From VFZS01 sp964353255 (lineage in GTDB: Bacteria > Acidobacteriota > Terriglobia > Bryobacterales > Bryobacteraceae): a stretch of 45,811 nucleotides of DNA. The translations under genes and the position numbers were made by a program. The stretch lies in contig CAYGVJ010000022.1 in the NCBI GenBank assembly GCA_964353255.1, positions 1 to 45,811 of the forward strand. Reading direction: 5' to 3'. The notes beneath the pieces are model-generated. The model did not search any database. It was not told the origin of the DNA and saw nothing but the letters and a program-made list of their open reading frames with translations. Shown here piece by piece: positions 44,599-45,811 of this stretch. Numbering within the stretch: the stretch's first letter is position 1; the number at the start of each line of letters is the position of its first letter.

Positions 44599-45708
44599 AT
44601 GCAGGCAGCCCAGACATCTTCCGCGGCCGCCGCGCCGCCCTCCCCCCCGATACCACCGCGCTACCTGGCCCTTGACGCCTATCGCGGGTTCATCATGCTG
44701 GTGCTGGTCTCCGGAGAATTCGGCCTGGAGGCTCTGGCCCAGCGCAATCCGGCTTTCCGCGGCCTGGCCAACCAGTTCGAGCACATGCCCTGGGAGTGGA
44801 TCGCCTTCTGGGACCTGATCCAGCCCGCGTTCATGTTCATGGTTGGCGTGGCGCTGCCTTTCGCCCTGGCCCGGCGCCTCCAGCAGGGCGCCAGCCGGCG
44901 CCAGTTGTTCCGGCACGTCGCCGCGCGGAGCTTCCGCCTGGTCCTGATGAGTCAAATCCTGATGTCGATCTCCGCCGGCAGGATGCACTTCCAGCTCATC
45001 AACGTGCTGGCGCAGATCGGGATCACCTATTTTCTCTGCTACCTGATCATGCAGCTCCGGTTCCGCTGGCAGGCCGTCACTGCGGCCTTGATCCTGACGG
45101 GGCACTGGGTTCTCTTTGCGGTTTTCCCGGGAACGGAAGGGCCGTTCCTGTCGAAGACGACCAACATCGGGGCGGTCATCGATGTCTTCGTCTTCGGGCG
45201 GGTGAATCCGGGCTACTGGGCGACCATCAACTTCATCACCAGCACCGTGACCACGCTGTTCGGCGTGTGGACCGGTCAACTGCTGCGCAGTCAGAGGTCG
45301 CCTTCCCAAAAGATGCGGATCATCGCGCTCTGGGCTGCCGCCGGTCTCGGTCTCGGGCTGATCATTCACCCCTGGAACCCGATCATCAAGCGGATCTGCA
45401 CGACGTCGTTCACGCTGTACAGCACGGGCTGGGTCCTCTTGATGCTGCTGGCTTTCTATTGGCTGATCGAGGTGAAAAGCTGCCGGAAGTGGACCTTCCC
45501 ACTGGTGGTGGTGGGCGCGAATTCGATCTTCATCTACTCGCTGGACATCGTTCTGCGCCCGGGGCTGGACTCGGCGGTCGGGGTGTTCACGCGGCGTTTC
45601 GTGTGGCTCGGGGACTTCGCGCCCGTGGCCCAGTCCTGTTTGGTCCTGCTGGTGATGTGGTCGGTGTGCTACTGGCTCTATCGGCGCAGGATCTTCTTCA
45701 AGCTCTAA
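44599..45708 (+). CDS. DUF5009/HGSNAT-like membrane acyltransferase
   Basis: A 369-residue polytopic protein with about ten transmembrane spans. The N-terminus has LALDAYRGFIMLVLVSGEF (the DxxRG pattern of this acyltransferase class) and a loop with FMFMVGVALPFALARR. The family includes heparan-alpha-glucosaminide N-acetyltransferase, which acetylates sugars across a membrane. In a region rich in glycosidases, a role in glycan catabolism is plausible. GGGAG precedes the ATG by 11 bases; a TACAAT box lies about 20 bases upstream of the ATG. It is divergent from the fucosidase. Confidence 0.85.
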   Translation: MQAAQTSSAAAAPPSPPIPPRYLALDAYRGFIMLVLVSGEFGLEALAQRNPAFRGLANQFEHMPWEWIAFWDLIQPAFMFMVGVALPFALARRLQQGASRRQLFRHVAARSFRLVLMSQILMSISAGRMHFQLINVLAQIGITYFLCYLIMQLRFRWQAVTAALILTGHWVLFAVFPGTEGPFLSKTTNIGAVIDVFVFGRVNPGYWATINFITSTVTTLFGVWTGQLLRSQRSPSQKMRIIALWAAAGLGLGLIIHPWNPIIKRICTTSFTLYSTGWVLLMLLAFYWLIEVKSCRKWTFPLVVVGANSIFIYSLDIVLRPGLDSAVGVFTRRFVWLGDFAPVAQSCLVLLVMWSVCYWLYRRRIFFKL

Positions 45709-45725
45709 AAGCCGGAAAGCCGGGA

Positions 45726-45772
45726 CAGTACACTCAAACACCCATTTCGGGAAACTGTGTTTGAGTGTACTG
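45726..45772. repeat. Perfect 16-base inverted repeat after the membrane protein gene
   Basis: CAGTACACTCAAACAC (45726-45741) and its exact complement (45757-45772) flank a 15-base loop. There is no T-run, so it is not a classical terminator; REP or MITE type is an alternative. The window ends 39 bases later. Confidence 0.75.
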
Positions 45773-45811
45773 AGCCTCTTGCAGAAATCGGCTGGCCGAA
45801 ACATTTTCGTC

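Overview
The window is high-GC, gene-dense bacterial DNA that most resembles Acidobacteriota, probably the Bryobacterales/Solibacter side. The signs are tandem VWA proteins of the acidobacterial VWFA-related type, secreted carboxypeptidase-regulatory-like domains, Tat-exported sugar-linked enzymes (GH127, DegT and aldo/keto types), PD40/TPR proteins, and palindromic intergenic repeats. KdsB implies a lipopolysaccharide outer membrane. A run of exactly 100 N flanked by a 55-base duplicate shows a draft or metagenome assembly. The assignment rests on gene content only.

Layout. 1-12.2 kb: end of rpmB, a patatin-like lipase, grpE-dnaJ (minus), a secreted M24 peptidase, a Tat-exported GH127 enzyme, an S9 peptidase, an aldo/keto reductase, hrcA and a small beta-barrel protein. 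12.2-19.8 kb: a pseudopilin, kdsB-pyrG (overlapping, minus), two tandem VWA proteins, and a DegT aminotransferase coupled to a Gfo/Idh/MocA oxidoreductase. 20.0-23.3 kb: a GntR/YtrA-type regulator with ABC ATPase and permease, each overlapping the next by four bases, behind a promoter with a TATAG-N4-CTATA operator. 23.3-29.5 kb: a PD40/TPR protein with a CxxCH motif, a SIS-domain sugar isomerase/deaminase, a two-gene nucleotidyltransferase module, a large palindromic element, a DUF2442 gene, and a toxin-antitoxin-like pair whose PIN toxin is broken. 29.5-35.3 kb: a minus-strand run of TIM-barrel isomerase, murQ and murA, then rplU-rpmA-obgE and hicB-hicA. 35.3-45.8 kb: a ZIP transporter and GT2 glycosyltransferase, a Tat-DegT protein, a SUMF1-domain protein followed by the 3' remnant of a second DegT gene, a BlaI/BlaR1-like operon with a TonB-C protein, a GH29 fucosidase and a DUF5009/HGSNAT-like membrane protein.

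Functionally the region mixes housekeeping genes (protein folding, CTP and CMP-Kdo supply, peptidoglycan synthesis and recycling, ribosome assembly) with polysaccharide and sugar handling (GH127, GH29, GT2, DegT, Gfo/Idh, TIM barrel) and small mobile or stress modules. I see no unmistakable new defence or biosynthetic system. The most interesting signals are a repeat family that forms the 5' end of one gene (encoding half of its signal peptide) and abuts murQ, two places where a cargo sits between a gene and a 3' remnant of a homologue of that gene, several candidate leaderless promoters, and a tandemly shared sensor-like domain in the BlaI/BlaR1-TonB operon.
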